This document shows positions 19,538-28,508 of a DNA stretch of 64,000 bases, one piece after another. Every line of letters begins with the position of its first letter. Within the stretch, counting starts at the first letter, position 1. A program made the translations under genes and the position numbers. The notes under the pieces were generated by a model. The model searched no databases. It was given only the letters and a program-made list of their open reading frames with translations, and had not been told where the DNA came from. Origin of the DNA: Brevibacillus brevis NBRC 100599 (GTDB taxonomy: Bacteria > Bacillota > Bacilli > Brevibacillales > Brevibacillaceae); the NCBI RefSeq assembly GCF_000010165.1, contig NC_012491.1, forward strand, positions 81,001 through 145,000, in the 5' to 3' direction.

Positions 19538-20554
19538 TTAACCATAACATTTGATTAGATCGTTCAAAATAATTTCTCGGTCCATTCCTTCCCCGATGAA
19601 GACAGCTACCATTTTCGGTCCGAAATTTTCAAAAGGGAACAGGAGCACCTGATTATCGGTATGTTGAAACGAGATCAGCTCGGGCTTTCCGTGGAACTGG
19701 ACGTAGCCTTTTGCCCGATAGACGTTTTTGGGAAGATCGTACAGAAAGTCCTCGAATTTTTTCGCGTCTACGGGCCCGGTGAATACATAGGAAAACGTTT
19801 CGATACTATTGTAGAGAGAAGGTTGGCTTGTTTTTAGGCCAAGGGATTGCTTGAGCCTGTCCATCGTTGGCATTCGGCCGATGCTTTTCTGTACAGCAAT
19901 GGGGCGGCTTATCTCGTTGCCTGGCGATCGCTCATGAACGGTGCGTTTGACTGACAAAAGCCGGGAGACTTCTATTTTTGCCTGAACAGTAGCGTGTATG
20001 GGTGCAGTCGGATTGATTTCACTGAGCTTTTGACGCACTCGCTCTATGACATCAGGACTAGTCAAATCGGTTTTGTTCAAAAGAAGCAGGTCTGCGTAGC
20101 GCACTTGATTTCGAATCGTTTTGACCAGAGTGGCAGTCGAGGAGAATCGTGAGTTGAGGTCGAGAAAACGAGAGGCGTCGACAACACTAATGGTCCCTTT
20201 TAACTCCAGTCGATCATACAGCTCTGGATGGGTAATCGTATCGATGACATCGAGTGGATCGGCTACGCCAGTAGTCTCGATGAGGATTCGGTCTGGCGCA
20301 ATGGTGTTCATAATATCTTTTAAGCCTTCCGTTAGCTCGCCTTTGATCGAGCAGCATATGCAACCATCGAGCATTTTTTTGACAGGAAAGCCGAAGCCTT
20401 GCAATTGTTCCCCGTCAATATCTTCTTCCCCCATTTCATTCATCAAGACGACTACTTTCTGGTCTGTAATGCGCAAATGAGTCAGCCATTTTTGCAAAAG
20501 GGTGGTTTTTCCGCTTCCTAAGTACCCAGTCAGCAAGTATACCTCTGCGCTCAT
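19538..20554 (-). CDS. CobW/G3E family GTPase (metallochaperone-type)
   Basis: 338 residues. Walker A GYLGSGKTTLL is near the N-terminus. The CxCC metal motif appears in GCICCSIKGEL, followed by LIETTGVADP and the NKTD guanine-specificity motif; the C-terminal CobW_C domain ends the protein. COG0523 proteins deliver metals, often zinc, to target enzymes or act in metal homeostasis. GAAGGAGG precedes ATG 20554. It runs against its neighbours and is absent from this point of the B. subtilis order. No Zur-type operator is obvious upstream. Confidence 0.88.
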   Translation of the reverse strand: MSAEVYLLTGYLGSGKTTLLQKWLTHLRITDQKVVVLMNEMGEEDIDGEQLQGFGFPVKKMLDGCICCSIKGELTEGLKDIMNTIAPDRILIETTGVADPLDVIDTITHPELYDRLELKGTISVVDASRFLDLNSRFSSTATLVKTIRNQVRYADLLLLNKTDLTSPDVIERVRQKLSEINPTAPIHATVQAKIEVSRLLSVKRTVHERSPGNEISRPIAVQKSIGRMPTMDRLKQSLGLKTSQPSLYNSIETFSYVFTGPVDAKKFEDFLYDLPKNVYRAKGYVQFHGKPELISFQHTDNQVLLFPFENFGPKMVAVFIGEGMDREIILNDLIKCYG

Positions 20555-20688
20555 CTCATCCTACCTCCTTCAAATAACCCCTTTCGCCCAACAATATATC
20601 ACATTTCTGTCAGAAAATTAAATGTTGTCTGGCTTGTGTCTAACTACTGGCAATGCAAGGAATCAGGGAGAATCCTGTATCGATTGTC

Positions 20689-20718
20689 TTGAAATTCACA
20701 TATGAATTAGGATATAGT
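20689..20718 (+). promoter_or_regulatory. Probable sigma-A promoter of glmU
   Basis: TTGAAA (20689-20694), 18-base spacer, TATAGT (20713-20718), 31 bases before the glmU ATG. Confidence 0.5.
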
Positions 20719-20749
20719 CATTGTGGAACTTCTACGATGGAGGGTTGAC

Positions 20750-22135
20750 ATGTCTAAGATCCATGCCGTGGTTCTGGCTGCTGGTCAGGGTACACGGATG
20801 AAATCGAAGCTGTACAAAGTCCTGCACCCTGTGTGCGGAAAGCCAATGGTTCAGCATGTAGTCGATACGATGGCGTCCATGCAGGTTCAGGATATCGTTG
20901 TCGTCGTAGGTCATGGTGCTGACGCTGTCCGTGCCAAGCTAGGCGAGGACGTCACTTATGCACTGCAAGAAGAACAGTTGGGAACGGCCCATGCCGTTTC
21001 GCAGGCAGCGCCGTTTTTACAAGATAAAGAAGGCACTACGTTTCTTTTATATGGAGACGTTCCCCTCTTGTCAGCGACTACGTTGTCGGCCTTGCTGACC
21101 TATCACGAGGAGCAGCAAGCGGCTGCAACTGTATTAACCGCCGTGTTACCTGACGCAACAGGTTATGGGCGTATCGTGCGCAATGAGGCGGGCGAAGTAT
21201 TGCGAATCGTGGAACATAAAGACGCTTCGGAAGCGGAACGGGCGATCAGAGAAATTAATACGGGCATATACTGCTATGACAACCGAAAATTGTGGAAAGC
21301 CTTGGCGGAAGTGAAAAATGACAACGCACAAGGCGAATACTATGTAACAGACGTTGTCGGTATTTTGCGTGATGCAGGTGAAAAGGTAGTGGGGTACGAA
21401 GCGATTGACCCAGAGGAAACATTGGGTGTGAACGATCGTGTGCAGCTATCGGAAGCAGAAGCCTACATGAAAAAACGTATTATGACTGGTCACATGCGAA
21501 ATGGTGTGACAATCATCGACCCAACTTCTACGTACATCGAAACTGATGTGAAGATTGAGGCAGATACCGTGATTCACCCAGGTTCTTTCCTGCGTGGACA
21601 AACAACCGTTGGAGCTGATTGTGTCATCGGACCCCAAGCGGATCTGACGAATGTAGAAGTAGCGAGTGGCGTGACTATTTCTTACTCGGTGATGGTTGAT
21701 TCGCGTGTAGAAAGCGATTCTTCTGTCGGGCCATTTGCTTATGTTCGACCAGGATCACAGATTGGAAGCAACGCCAAAATCGGTGATTTCGTGGAATTGA
21801 AAAATGCGAAAATTGGTGACGGTACGAAGGTTCCACATCTCAGCTATGTAGGAGATGCGGAAATCGGAGACGGAGTCAATATTGGTTGTGGAACGATTAC
21901 CGTTAACTACGATGGGGCAGTGAAGCATAAAACAACAGTAAAAGATGGGGCATTCATCGGATGCAATAGCAATCTGGTTGCACCAGTTACAGTTGGACAA
22001 AATGCTTATGTAGCTGCAGGATCGACCATTAATCAAGATGTGCCAGATAATGCGCTTGCGATCGCTCGTGAGCGTCAAGTAAATAAAATCGATTACGCGA
22101 ACAAAATGCCTCGCAAGGGCAAAAAGCAATCATAA
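20750..22135 (+). CDS. glmU: Bifunctional GlcN-1-P acetyltransferase / GlcNAc-1-P uridylyltransferase
   Basis: 461 residues from ATG 20750 (GGAGGG upstream). It makes UDP-GlcNAc for peptidoglycan and teichoic acid. The N-terminal pyrophosphorylase has [29 protein letters not shown] and YGDVPLL. The C-terminal left-handed beta helix has hexapeptide repeats from about residue 250, with the acetyltransferase site around GDFVELKNA and NVGCGT-like [13 protein letters not shown]. It likely forms an operon with prs. Confidence 0.97.
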   Translation: MSKIHAVVLAAGQGTRMKSKLYKVLHPVCGKPMVQHVVDTMASMQVQDIVVVVGHGADAVRAKLGEDVTYALQEEQLGTAHAVSQAAPFLQDKEGTTFLLYGDVPLLSATTLSALLTYHEEQQAAATVLTAVLPDATGYGRIVRNEAGEVLRIVEHKDASEAERAIREINTGIYCYDNRKLWKALAEVKNDNAQGEYYVTDVVGILRDAGEKVVGYEAIDPEETLGVNDRVQLSEAEAYMKKRIMTGHMRNGVTIIDPTSTYIETDVKIEADTVIHPGSFLRGQTTVGADCVIGPQADLTNVEVASGVTISYSVMVDSRVESDSSVGPFAYVRPGSQIGSNAKIGDFVELKNAKIGDGTKVPHLSYVGDAEIGDGVNIGCGTITVNYDGAVKHKTTVKDGAFIGCNSNLVAPVTVGQNAYVAAGSTINQDVPDNALAIARERQVNKIDYANKMPRKGKKQS

Positions 22136-22157
22136 ACGGGAGGTTCTTGAGAAGATC

Positions 22158-23108
22158 ATGGCTAACTACCGCGACCCAAAACTGAAGGTATTTACGTGCA
22201 ACGCAAACCCGGAACTGGCAAAAGAAATCGCTGAACACATCGGCGTACCACTCGGAAACGCACAAGTAGTGCGCTTTAGTGATGGCGAATGCCAACTCAA
22301 ACTCAATGAAAGCGTTCGCGGTTGTGACGTATTTGTCATTCAGCCAACATCTGCTCCCGTTAATGAGCATCTGATGGAGCTTTTGGTGATGGTCGATGCA
22401 TTGAAGCGCGCTTCGGCTAAGAGCATCAACGTGGTCATTCCTTACTACGGTTATGCTCGTCAAGATCGTAAAGCACGTGCACGCGATCCAATCACAGCCA
22501 AGCTGGTTGCTAACCTGATCGAGACTGCAGGTGCACAACGTGTGATTACGATGGATCTGCACGCAACACAAATCCAAGGCTTCTTCGATATTCCAGTAGA
22601 TCATCTGCTGGGTGTGCCTATCCTAGGTAAACACTTCTCTGAAAAAGGTCTGAAAGATATCGTTGTCGTATCTCCAGATCACGGTGGAGTGACCCGTGCT
22701 CGTAAATTGGCAGAACGTCTGGAAGCGCCTATTGCCATTATTGACAAACGTCGCCCAGAACCAAACGTAGCCGAAGTAATGAACATCGTGGGTAACATCG
22801 AAGGCAAAACAGCGATCATCATCGACGATATTATCGATACCGCTGGAACGATCACACTGGCTGCAAGTGCACTTGTAGAAGCAGGCGCACGTGAAGTATA
22901 TGCATGCTGCACGCACCCAGTTCTGTCTGGTCCTGCTATTGAGCGTATTGCTAACTCAAAGATCAAGGAACTGATTGTGACCAACTCGATTCCGCTGACA
23001 GAAGAACAAATTATCGATAAGATTACCGTTCTTTCCGTAGCGCCAATCATTGGTGAAGCAATCATTCGTGTTCACGAAGAGCTTTCCGTAAGCAAGTTGT
23101 TCGATTAA
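22158..23108 (+). CDS. prs: Ribose-phosphate pyrophosphokinase
   Basis: 316 residues. It makes PRPP from ribose-5-phosphate and ATP for nucleotide, His, Trp and NAD synthesis. Motifs are [16 protein letters not shown] (flexible-loop region), [10 protein letters not shown], the ATP/metal motif [18 protein letters not shown], and the PRPP loop [13 protein letters not shown]. It follows glmU by 22 bases. Confidence 0.97.
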   Translation: MANYRDPKLKVFTCNANPELAKEIAEHIGVPLGNAQVVRFSDGECQLKLNESVRGCDVFVIQPTSAPVNEHLMELLVMVDALKRASAKSINVVIPYYGYARQDRKARARDPITAKLVANLIETAGAQRVITMDLHATQIQGFFDIPVDHLLGVPILGKHFSEKGLKDIVVVSPDHGGVTRARKLAERLEAPIAIIDKRRPEPNVAEVMNIVGNIEGKTAIIIDDIIDTAGTITLAASALVEAGAREVYACCTHPVLSGPAIERIANSKIKELIVTNSIPLTEEQIIDKITVLSVAPIIGEAIIRVHEELSVSKLFD

Positions 23109-23137
23109 TATACAATCCCCTCTTTGGGGGTTGAACT

Positions 23138-23198
23138 AAACCTCCGATGGACAAGCTAGTGAGGAAACTTTTACTAGCGGTCCGAAGGAGGTTTTTTT
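23138..23198 (+). promoter_or_regulatory. Long terminator-like hairpin containing the ctc ribosome binding site
   Basis: AAACCTCC (23138-23145) pairs with GGAGGTTT (23187-23194). GGAC/GTCC and a 6-bp GCTAGT/ACTAGC helix close a 12-base loop, and a run of seven T's follows to 23198. The 3' arm contains AAGGAGG, the Shine-Dalgarno of ctc seven bases before its GTG. The structure can act as an intrinsic terminator and also hide the start site. Confidence 0.75.
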
Positions 23199-23807
23199 GT
23201 GGAACAATTACAGGCACAGTCTCGCGAAAAAAAGACAGGCAATGCTGTAAAGGTGCTGCGTAACGAAGGCTGGGTTCCTGGTATTATGTATGGAAGCGAA
23301 GTGGGCAATAAGCCGATTCAGGTCAAAGGAAGAGAGCTGGATGCGGCCCTGCGTCAGCAGTCGACGAACAAGCCATTCCGGTTAAGTGTAGACGGGAACA
23401 CGCATGATGTTATGGTTTATGAGCTGCAACGGCATCCTTTGCAGGGGAACATTTTGCATGCAGATTTTAAGAAGATCAATATGAATGAAAAAATACACAC
23501 GTCTGTCCCTGTCCTTATGACAGGAGATCCGGAATTGGGTGTAGCTACCCTTGTCCGCCACAGTGTGGAAGTGACTTGCTTGCCAGGTAATATACCAGAA
23601 TCGTTCCTAGTCGATGTCGACGGGTTCAACATCGGGGATGTCGTGTTGGTAGGGGATTTGACAGTTCCGCCAGGTGTGGAGCTGGGGCTTGATTCCACGG
23701 AAGTGTTGATCAGTGTCCTGCCAGTTAAGGCCAAGTCGGAAGAATCGATTGATGCGGAGCAAGAAGCAGAAGCAGTGGCTGAAAAAGCAGGAACCGCGAA
23801 CGAATAA
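23199..23807 (+). CDS. ctc: 50S ribosomal protein L25 / general stress protein Ctc
   Basis: 202 residues, the long two-domain (TL5) form. The N-terminal 5S rRNA-binding domain begins about residue 5 (REKKTGNAVKVLRNEGWVPGIMYG), and the C-terminal beta domain ends in LP.KAKSE with an acidic tail. It binds 5S rRNA in the large subunit and is stress-induced in B. subtilis. The GTG start at 23199 lies at the end of a hairpin T-run. I do not see a sigma-B promoter (GTTT/GGGTAT) upstream. Confidence 0.94.
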   Translation: MEQLQAQSREKKTGNAVKVLRNEGWVPGIMYGSEVGNKPIQVKGRELDAALRQQSTNKPFRLSVDGNTHDVMVYELQRHPLQGNILHADFKKINMNEKIHTSVPVLMTGDPELGVATLVRHSVEVTCLPGNIPESFLVDVDGFNIGDVVLVGDLTVPPGVELGLDSTEVLISVLPVKAKSEESIDAEQEAEAVAEKAGTANE

Positions 23808-23826
23808 AATAGGGCATGAAAAAGCA

Positions 23827-23860
23827 GGGCGAGGTGATTTCATCTCTGCCCTTTTCCTTT
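23827..23860 (+). terminator. Terminator after ctc
   Basis: A stem of GGGC plus GAGGTGA pairs with TCATCTC and GCCC (one bulged T), followed by a T-rich tract. Confidence 0.75.
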
Positions 23861-23911
23861 TGTTCACGTGACCATTGGAGTACAATGGGAAGAGAGTAGG
23901 AGGGAATAAGT

Positions 23912-24481
23912 GTGAAAGTCATAATTGGATTGGGTAATCCCGGCAAAAAATATGAAGACACCAGACATAATGCTGGCTTTATGGCCATAGATAAGATTAG
24001 CGACAAATGGGGAATTCCTGTTACACAAAACAAGTTTCGCGCACTCGTGGGCGAAGGCCGAATCGAGGGCGAGAAGGTGCTGCTGGTGAAGCCTCAGACG
24101 TACATGAATCTCTCCGGTGAATCGGTTGCGGAAGTCCTGAAGTTTTACAAGCTCATTCCGGACGATCTCGTCGTCATCTACGACGATCTTGATTTGCCGA
24201 CGGGCCATCTACGTCTGCGAGAAAAAGGCAGCGCTGGTGGACACAACGGCATCAAGTCGATGATTCAGCATTTGGGCACACAGGAGTTTAAACGAATCAA
24301 GGTCGGAATCAGTCGTCCTGAACCAGGGCGGAGCGTCAGCGACTATGTTTTGAATACGTTTCCAGTGGCGGAAAGAGCCGACATTCAAGAAGCGGTGAGC
24401 TTGGCTGCTGATGCATGCGCCATGTGGACAAGAGAGTCGTTTTTAAAGGTCATGAACCATTTCAACAGCTTGAAGAAGTAG
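23912..24481 (+). CDS. pth: Peptidyl-tRNA hydrolase
   Basis: 189 residues (SpoVC in B. subtilis). It recycles peptidyl-tRNA released by stalled ribosomes. The catalytic region GLGNPGKKYEDTRHNAGF carries the active-site His near residue 20. LLVKPQTYMNLSGESV, IYDDLDLPTGHLR and GSAGGHNGIKS are also present. The start is GTG 23912 behind GGAGGG. Confidence 0.97.
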   Translation: MKVIIGLGNPGKKYEDTRHNAGFMAIDKISDKWGIPVTQNKFRALVGEGRIEGEKVLLVKPQTYMNLSGESVAEVLKFYKLIPDDLVVIYDDLDLPTGHLRLREKGSAGGHNGIKSMIQHLGTQEFKRIKVGISRPEPGRSVSDYVLNTFPVAERADIQEAVSLAADACAMWTRESFLKVMNHFNSLKK

Positions 24482-24510
24482 TATGATTTCCCACCCATTC
24501 GTCCATACTA
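24481..24510 (+). promoter_or_regulatory. Forespore (sigma-F/G) promoter of fin
   Basis: GTATG (24481-24485) and CATACTA (24504-24510) with an 18-base spacer match the sigma-G consensus well and sigma-F acceptably. It starts on the last base of the pth stop codon. fin is sigma-F/sigma-G dependent in B. subtilis. Confidence 0.65.
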
Positions 24511-24542
24511 ACCGATAGGAACAGTATGGGGGTGGTATGTGC

Positions 24543-24773
24543 ATGAGCATACGCTATACATGTCGTTGCTGCGGCATGAAGATTGCAGAATTTGACGAAT
24601 CGCAAGTAACAGAAGCGCAACTCGGGTTTGATTCCTTGACCCCGGAGGAACGTGCTCTTATAATATCGAGAGAACAAAGTGGAGATACGGTCGTCAGCAT
24701 CACGTGCGACTATTGCCGTGAAGCGCTGATTCAGCATCCAGAGCTTTCGCTAGTCGGAAACCCACTTCAATAA
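24543..24773 (+). CDS. fin: Anti-sigma-F factor Fin (YabK)
   Basis: 76 residues from ATG 24543, the exact length of B. subtilis Fin; the ATG at 24537 is too close to GGGGGTGG. Two zinc-binding pairs, CRCC and CDYC, frame the protein (RYTCRCCGMKIA...SITCDYCREAL). Fin helps shut off sigma-F to allow the switch to sigma-G. It lies between pth and mfd, the conserved position. Confidence 0.92.
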   Translation: MSIRYTCRCCGMKIAEFDESQVTEAQLGFDSLTPEERALIISREQSGDTVVSITCDYCREALIQHPELSLVGNPLQ

Positions 24774-24804
24774 GTGGATACGCATTAGGGAGGCTTGCAC
24801 TGAC

Positions 24805-24837
24805 AAGGCCTTAGCTTGGGGAGCTAAGGCTTCTTTT
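24805..24837 (+). terminator. Terminator after fin
   Basis: A perfect 9-bp stem GCCTTAGCT/AGCTAAGGC (24808-24816, 24822-24830) plus T-rich tail. Confidence 0.85.
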
Positions 24838-24919
24838 CGCATGGCTGACCTGCGGTTGTTGTGAGCGTAAGCGAAGCTCTGATTTTAGTTGACAGAAGAA
24901 TTAGAGAGGGGATTAGTGA

Positions 24920-27900
24920 ATGCAAGTCATCATTAACCCGATGAAACAGGACACGAACGTCGGGACAATCGTGGCTGGTTTGGAGAAGGGGCTACATGAG
25001 CAGCTTGTCTCTGGCTTAGCTGGTTCCGCCCGGCAAGTATTGATGGCGTCATTGCAACAAATGGCAGATCGTCCGGTCTGTGTAGTGACGCATAACATGT
25101 ACCAAGCACAAAAAGTATACGAAGATTTGATCGAGTTGGTTCCCTCTGATCAGGTGTTGCTTTATCCCGGTAATGAGCTGATTGGCTCTGAGCTTGCTAT
25201 TGCCAGCCCTGAAATGCTGGCGCAGCGAATTCATGTATTCAACCGTCTGGCCCAAGGCTTTACGGGTTTTTTGGTTGCCCCTTTTGCTGGCTTGCGTCGC
25301 TTGGTCGTTCCCCCGCAAGTATGGAAGGAAGCGCAGATTCAGTTATCCGTCGGTAATGAGCTCGATATCGAGTCCTTTTTGCTCCGATGTATTGAGCTTG
25401 GCTATGAGCGAGTGGACATGGTTGAGCGCAAGGGAGAAATGAGTATTCGCGGTGGAATTATCGACTTGTATCCGATTGATTCGGAGTGGCCAGTGCGGAT
25501 CGAGCTTTTTGATGTAGAGATCGACTCGATCCGTACGTTTGACATGCTCTCCCAACGGTCATTGGAATCGGTCCAGACATATATTCTTGGTCCAGCAAAA
25601 GAAATGATTGCTTCGACTCCGTTATTGCAGGAATCAGCTGTTCGCTTAGAACAAAAGCTGGGAGAAACCCTCGCCAATTTGAAGGATGGGGCTGCCAAGG
25701 AAAAAGTCATGGAGCGAATCGGCTCTGATGCAGAGAGAATGAAGCAGGGACAGCGTTTTGCACAGCTGTATTCGTACATCTCTGTCATTTACCCGACGGG
25801 TGATACATTGTTGTCCTATATGCCTTCCGATACCTTGCTGCTCGTTGATGAGCCTTCCCGTGTGTTGGATACGGCAGCGCAACTGCAAAAAGAAGAAGGG
25901 GAATGGCTGACGGGACGCATCATTCAGGGCGAATATATGTCCAATCTCAGCCTGTCGCGTACGTACGACGAGATCGTGTCGACGAAAAAGCGCCAGATCG
26001 TTTACCTCTCCCTATTTTTGAGACAATCACCGAAGACCCAGCCGCAAAACATCGTAAATCTGACTTGTCGTACCATGCAAAACTTCCATGGACAGATGAA
26101 CGTACTGAAAACAGAGCTGGCCCGTTGGAAGAAGTCCCAGGATCAGATCGTCTTTGTCGCAGCTGATTTGGAGCGTGCGAAGCGACTGGAGCGTGTCCTG
26201 CATGACTACGAAATGGAAGCGGATGTTTTAACAGAAGCAGTCGAGACAGTACCTCCAGGGCGTCCTACGATCATTTTAGGAAACCTCCAGACAGGCTTTG
26301 AGCTTCCGCTAAACAAGCTGGTTGTTATTACGGAAGGTGAAGTGTTTACCGCGAAACAGCGCAAGGCGCGCAAAGTTCAGCAGACGATGAACAATGCGGA
26401 GCGTATCAAAAACTATCTCGAGCTCAAGCCCGGTGATTTCGTCGTGCACGTGAATCACGGGATTGGAAAATACCTTGGAATTGAAACCAAGGAAATTCTC
26501 GGAATTCATAAAGATTACCTTCATATTCAATACGCAGCAGGAGACAGTCTGTTTGTTCCTATTGATCAAATCGACCATGTGCAGAAGTACGTGGCGAGTG
26601 AAGAGGCACAGCCGAAGATTTACAGCTTGGGCGGCAGTGAGTGGAAACGCGTCAAAAACAAAGTCCAGTCGTCTGTAAAGGATATCGCCGAAGATTTGAT
26701 CAAGCTGTACGCAGCCCGCGAATCTGCTGTCGGTCACACATTCTCTCCCGACACGACAGAGCAGCGTGAATTTGAGGCGATGTTCCCGTATCAAGAAACA
26801 CAAGACCAGCTCCGCGCGATTTCGGAAGTGAAAGCGGACATGGAGCGCAAACGTCCGATGGATCGCCTCGTTTGTGGGGACGTAGGTTACGGGAAGACTG
26901 AGGTTGCGATTCGTGCTGCCTTCAAGGCTGTCATGGACGGAAAACAGGTAGCCGTTTTGGTTCCAACTACGATTCTGGCGCAGCAGCATTACGAGACGTT
27001 CCGTGAACGTTTTGCGGAATATCCGATCCGCGTGGAGGTATTGAGTCGATTCCGTTCGCGCAAGGAGCAGAATGCCACACTAAAAGGCCTGAAGGAAGGC
27101 ACAGTCGATGTCGTCATCGGTACGCACCGTCTACTTTCCAAAGACCTGACATTCCGTGAGCTCGGTCTGTTAATCGTAGACGAGGAGCAGCGCTTTGGTG
27201 TGAGCCACAAGGAAAAGCTGAAGCAGATCAAAACGAATGTGGATGTTATGACTCTGACCGCTACGCCGATTCCACGTACCTTGCACATGTCGATGCTCGG
27301 TGTGCGTGATTTGTCAGTCATCGAAACGCCGCCAGAAAATCGTTTTCCGGTGCAGACGTATGTGATGGATTACAGCCCTGCTCTCGTTCGCGAAGCGATT
27401 GAGCGTGAGATGGCTCGTGATGGGCAAGTGTTCTTCCTCTACAACCAAGTACAGGGAATCGAACAGATGGCGGAGCAGATTTCGATGCTCGTTCCTGACG
27501 CACGCATCGCTGTAGCGCATGGACAGATGAACGAAAGCGAGCTGGAAGGCGTCATTCTCGACTTTTTGGAAGGGAATTTTGACGTATTGGTCAGCACGAC
27601 GATCATTGAGACCGGGGTGGACATCCCGAACGTCAATACGCTGATTATTTACAATGCAGATAAAATGGGCTTGTCTCAGCTGTATCAGCTGCGTGGACGT
27701 GTAGGTCGTTCCAATCGAATTGCGTACGCATACTTTACGTATCAACGGGACAAGGTGCTGACAGAGGTAGCGGAAAAACGTCTGCAAGCCATTAAGGAAT
27801 TTACCGAGCTCGGCTCTGGTTTCAAGATCGCGATGCGAGACTTGTCCATTCGTGGAGCGGGTAATTTGCTGGGCGCGGAGCAGCATGGTTTTATTAATAC

Positions 27901-28468
27901 GGTTGGTTTCGACTTGTATAGCCAGATGCTGAAAGAAGCCATTGATGAGCTGAAGGGCGAAGTCAAACACGAAATTGTCACACCTGTGGAGATCAACCTG
28001 CAACTGGATGCCTATATTCCGTCGATGTACATTACGGACAGCCGACAGAAAATCGAGATGTACAAAAAGTTTGTCGCGGTGTCTACCTTGGAAGACGTCG
28101 ACGATTTGGCAGAGGAGCTGCTAGACCGTTTTGGACCAGTTCCGAAGCCGGTTGATAATCTGTTGACCATTTCCCGTTTGCGTGTGTATGCCTTGAAGCA
28201 CCATATCACCGAAATTAGCCAGAAGAATCCAGACGAGATTAAATTGTTACTGCACCCTAGTCAGAACAACAATATCGATGGTGGAGCGCTGTTTGCGCTT
28301 ACCAGTAACTGGAGCAAGAGGGTTGGGCTGTCGGGTGGACAACAGATCACGATTGCTGTTAAAGTAAAGGGGTTAAAAGAAGATGAGGGCGTGCAGTTGG
28401 TTGAAAAGCTGCTGCGTCAATTTCACCAGGTGCGAAGAGACACCGGTACGGAGAGCCCTGTGTCTTAA
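24920..28468 (+). CDS. mfd: Transcription-repair coupling factor Mfd
   Basis: 1182 residues, full length. Mfd removes stalled RNA polymerase and recruits UvrA. The N-terminal UvrB-like region (about residues 1-350) is followed by the RNAP-interaction domain with GDFVVHVNHGIGKYLG (near 500). The SF2 motor has Walker A GDVGYGKTE at about 653 and the DEEQ box (VDEEQRFGV) near 752. A TRG/RecG-like motif (QLYQLRGRVGR) and the C-terminal TRCF domain follow. The long gene shows no frameshift. Confidence 0.98.
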   Translation: MQVIINPMKQDTNVGTIVAGLEKGLHEQLVSGLAGSARQVLMASLQQMADRPVCVVTHNMYQAQKVYEDLIELVPSDQVLLYPGNELIGSELAIASPEMLAQRIHVFNRLAQGFTGFLVAPFAGLRRLVVPPQVWKEAQIQLSVGNELDIESFLLRCIELGYERVDMVERKGEMSIRGGIIDLYPIDSEWPVRIELFDVEIDSIRTFDMLSQRSLESVQTYILGPAKEMIASTPLLQESAVRLEQKLGETLANLKDGAAKEKVMERIGSDAERMKQGQRFAQLYSYISVIYPTGDTLLSYMPSDTLLLVDEPSRVLDTAAQLQKEEGEWLTGRIIQGEYMSNLSLSRTYDEIVSTKKRQIVYLSLFLRQSPKTQPQNIVNLTCRTMQNFHGQMNVLKTELARWKKSQDQIVFVAADLERAKRLERVLHDYEMEADVLTEAVETVPPGRPTIILGNLQTGFELPLNKLVVITEGEVFTAKQRKARKVQQTMNNAERIKNYLELKPGDFVVHVNHGIGKYLGIETKEILGIHKDYLHIQYAAGDSLFVPIDQIDHVQKYVASEEAQPKIYSLGGSEWKRVKNKVQSSVKDIAEDLIKLYAARESAVGHTFSPDTTEQREFEAMFPYQETQDQLRAISEVKADMERKRPMDRLVCGDVGYGKTEVAIRAAFKAVMDGKQVAVLVPTTILAQQHYETFRERFAEYPIRVEVLSRFRSRKEQNATLKGLKEGTVDVVIGTHRLLSKDLTFRELGLLIVDEEQRFGVSHKEKLKQIKTNVDVMTLTATPIPRTLHMSMLGVRDLSVIETPPENRFPVQTYVMDYSPALVREAIEREMARDGQVFFLYNQVQGIEQMAEQISMLVPDARIAVAHGQMNESELEGVILDFLEGNFDVLVSTTIIETGVDIPNVNTLIIYNADKMGLSQLYQLRGRVGRSNRIAYAYFTYQRDKVLTEVAEKRLQAIKEFTELGSGFKIAMRDLSIRGAGNLLGAEQHGFINTVGFDLYSQMLKEAIDELKGEVKHEIVTPVEINLQLDAYIPSMYITDSRQKIEMYKKFVAVSTLEDVDDLAEELLDRFGPVPKPVDNLLTISRLRVYALKHHITEISQKNPDEIKLLLHPSQNNNIDGGALFALTSNWSKRVGLSGGQQITIAVKVKGLKEDEGVQLVEKLLRQFHQVRRDTGTESPVS

Positions 28469-28508
28469 CTGACAAAATGGGCTTGCCTGAGAAGGGAGAA
28501 CCTTATTT

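Noticed and set aside
23109..23199. Sigma-B promoter for ctc
   Set aside because: No GTTT-N14-GGGTAT pattern precedes ctc, although B. subtilis ctc is a classic sigma-B gene.
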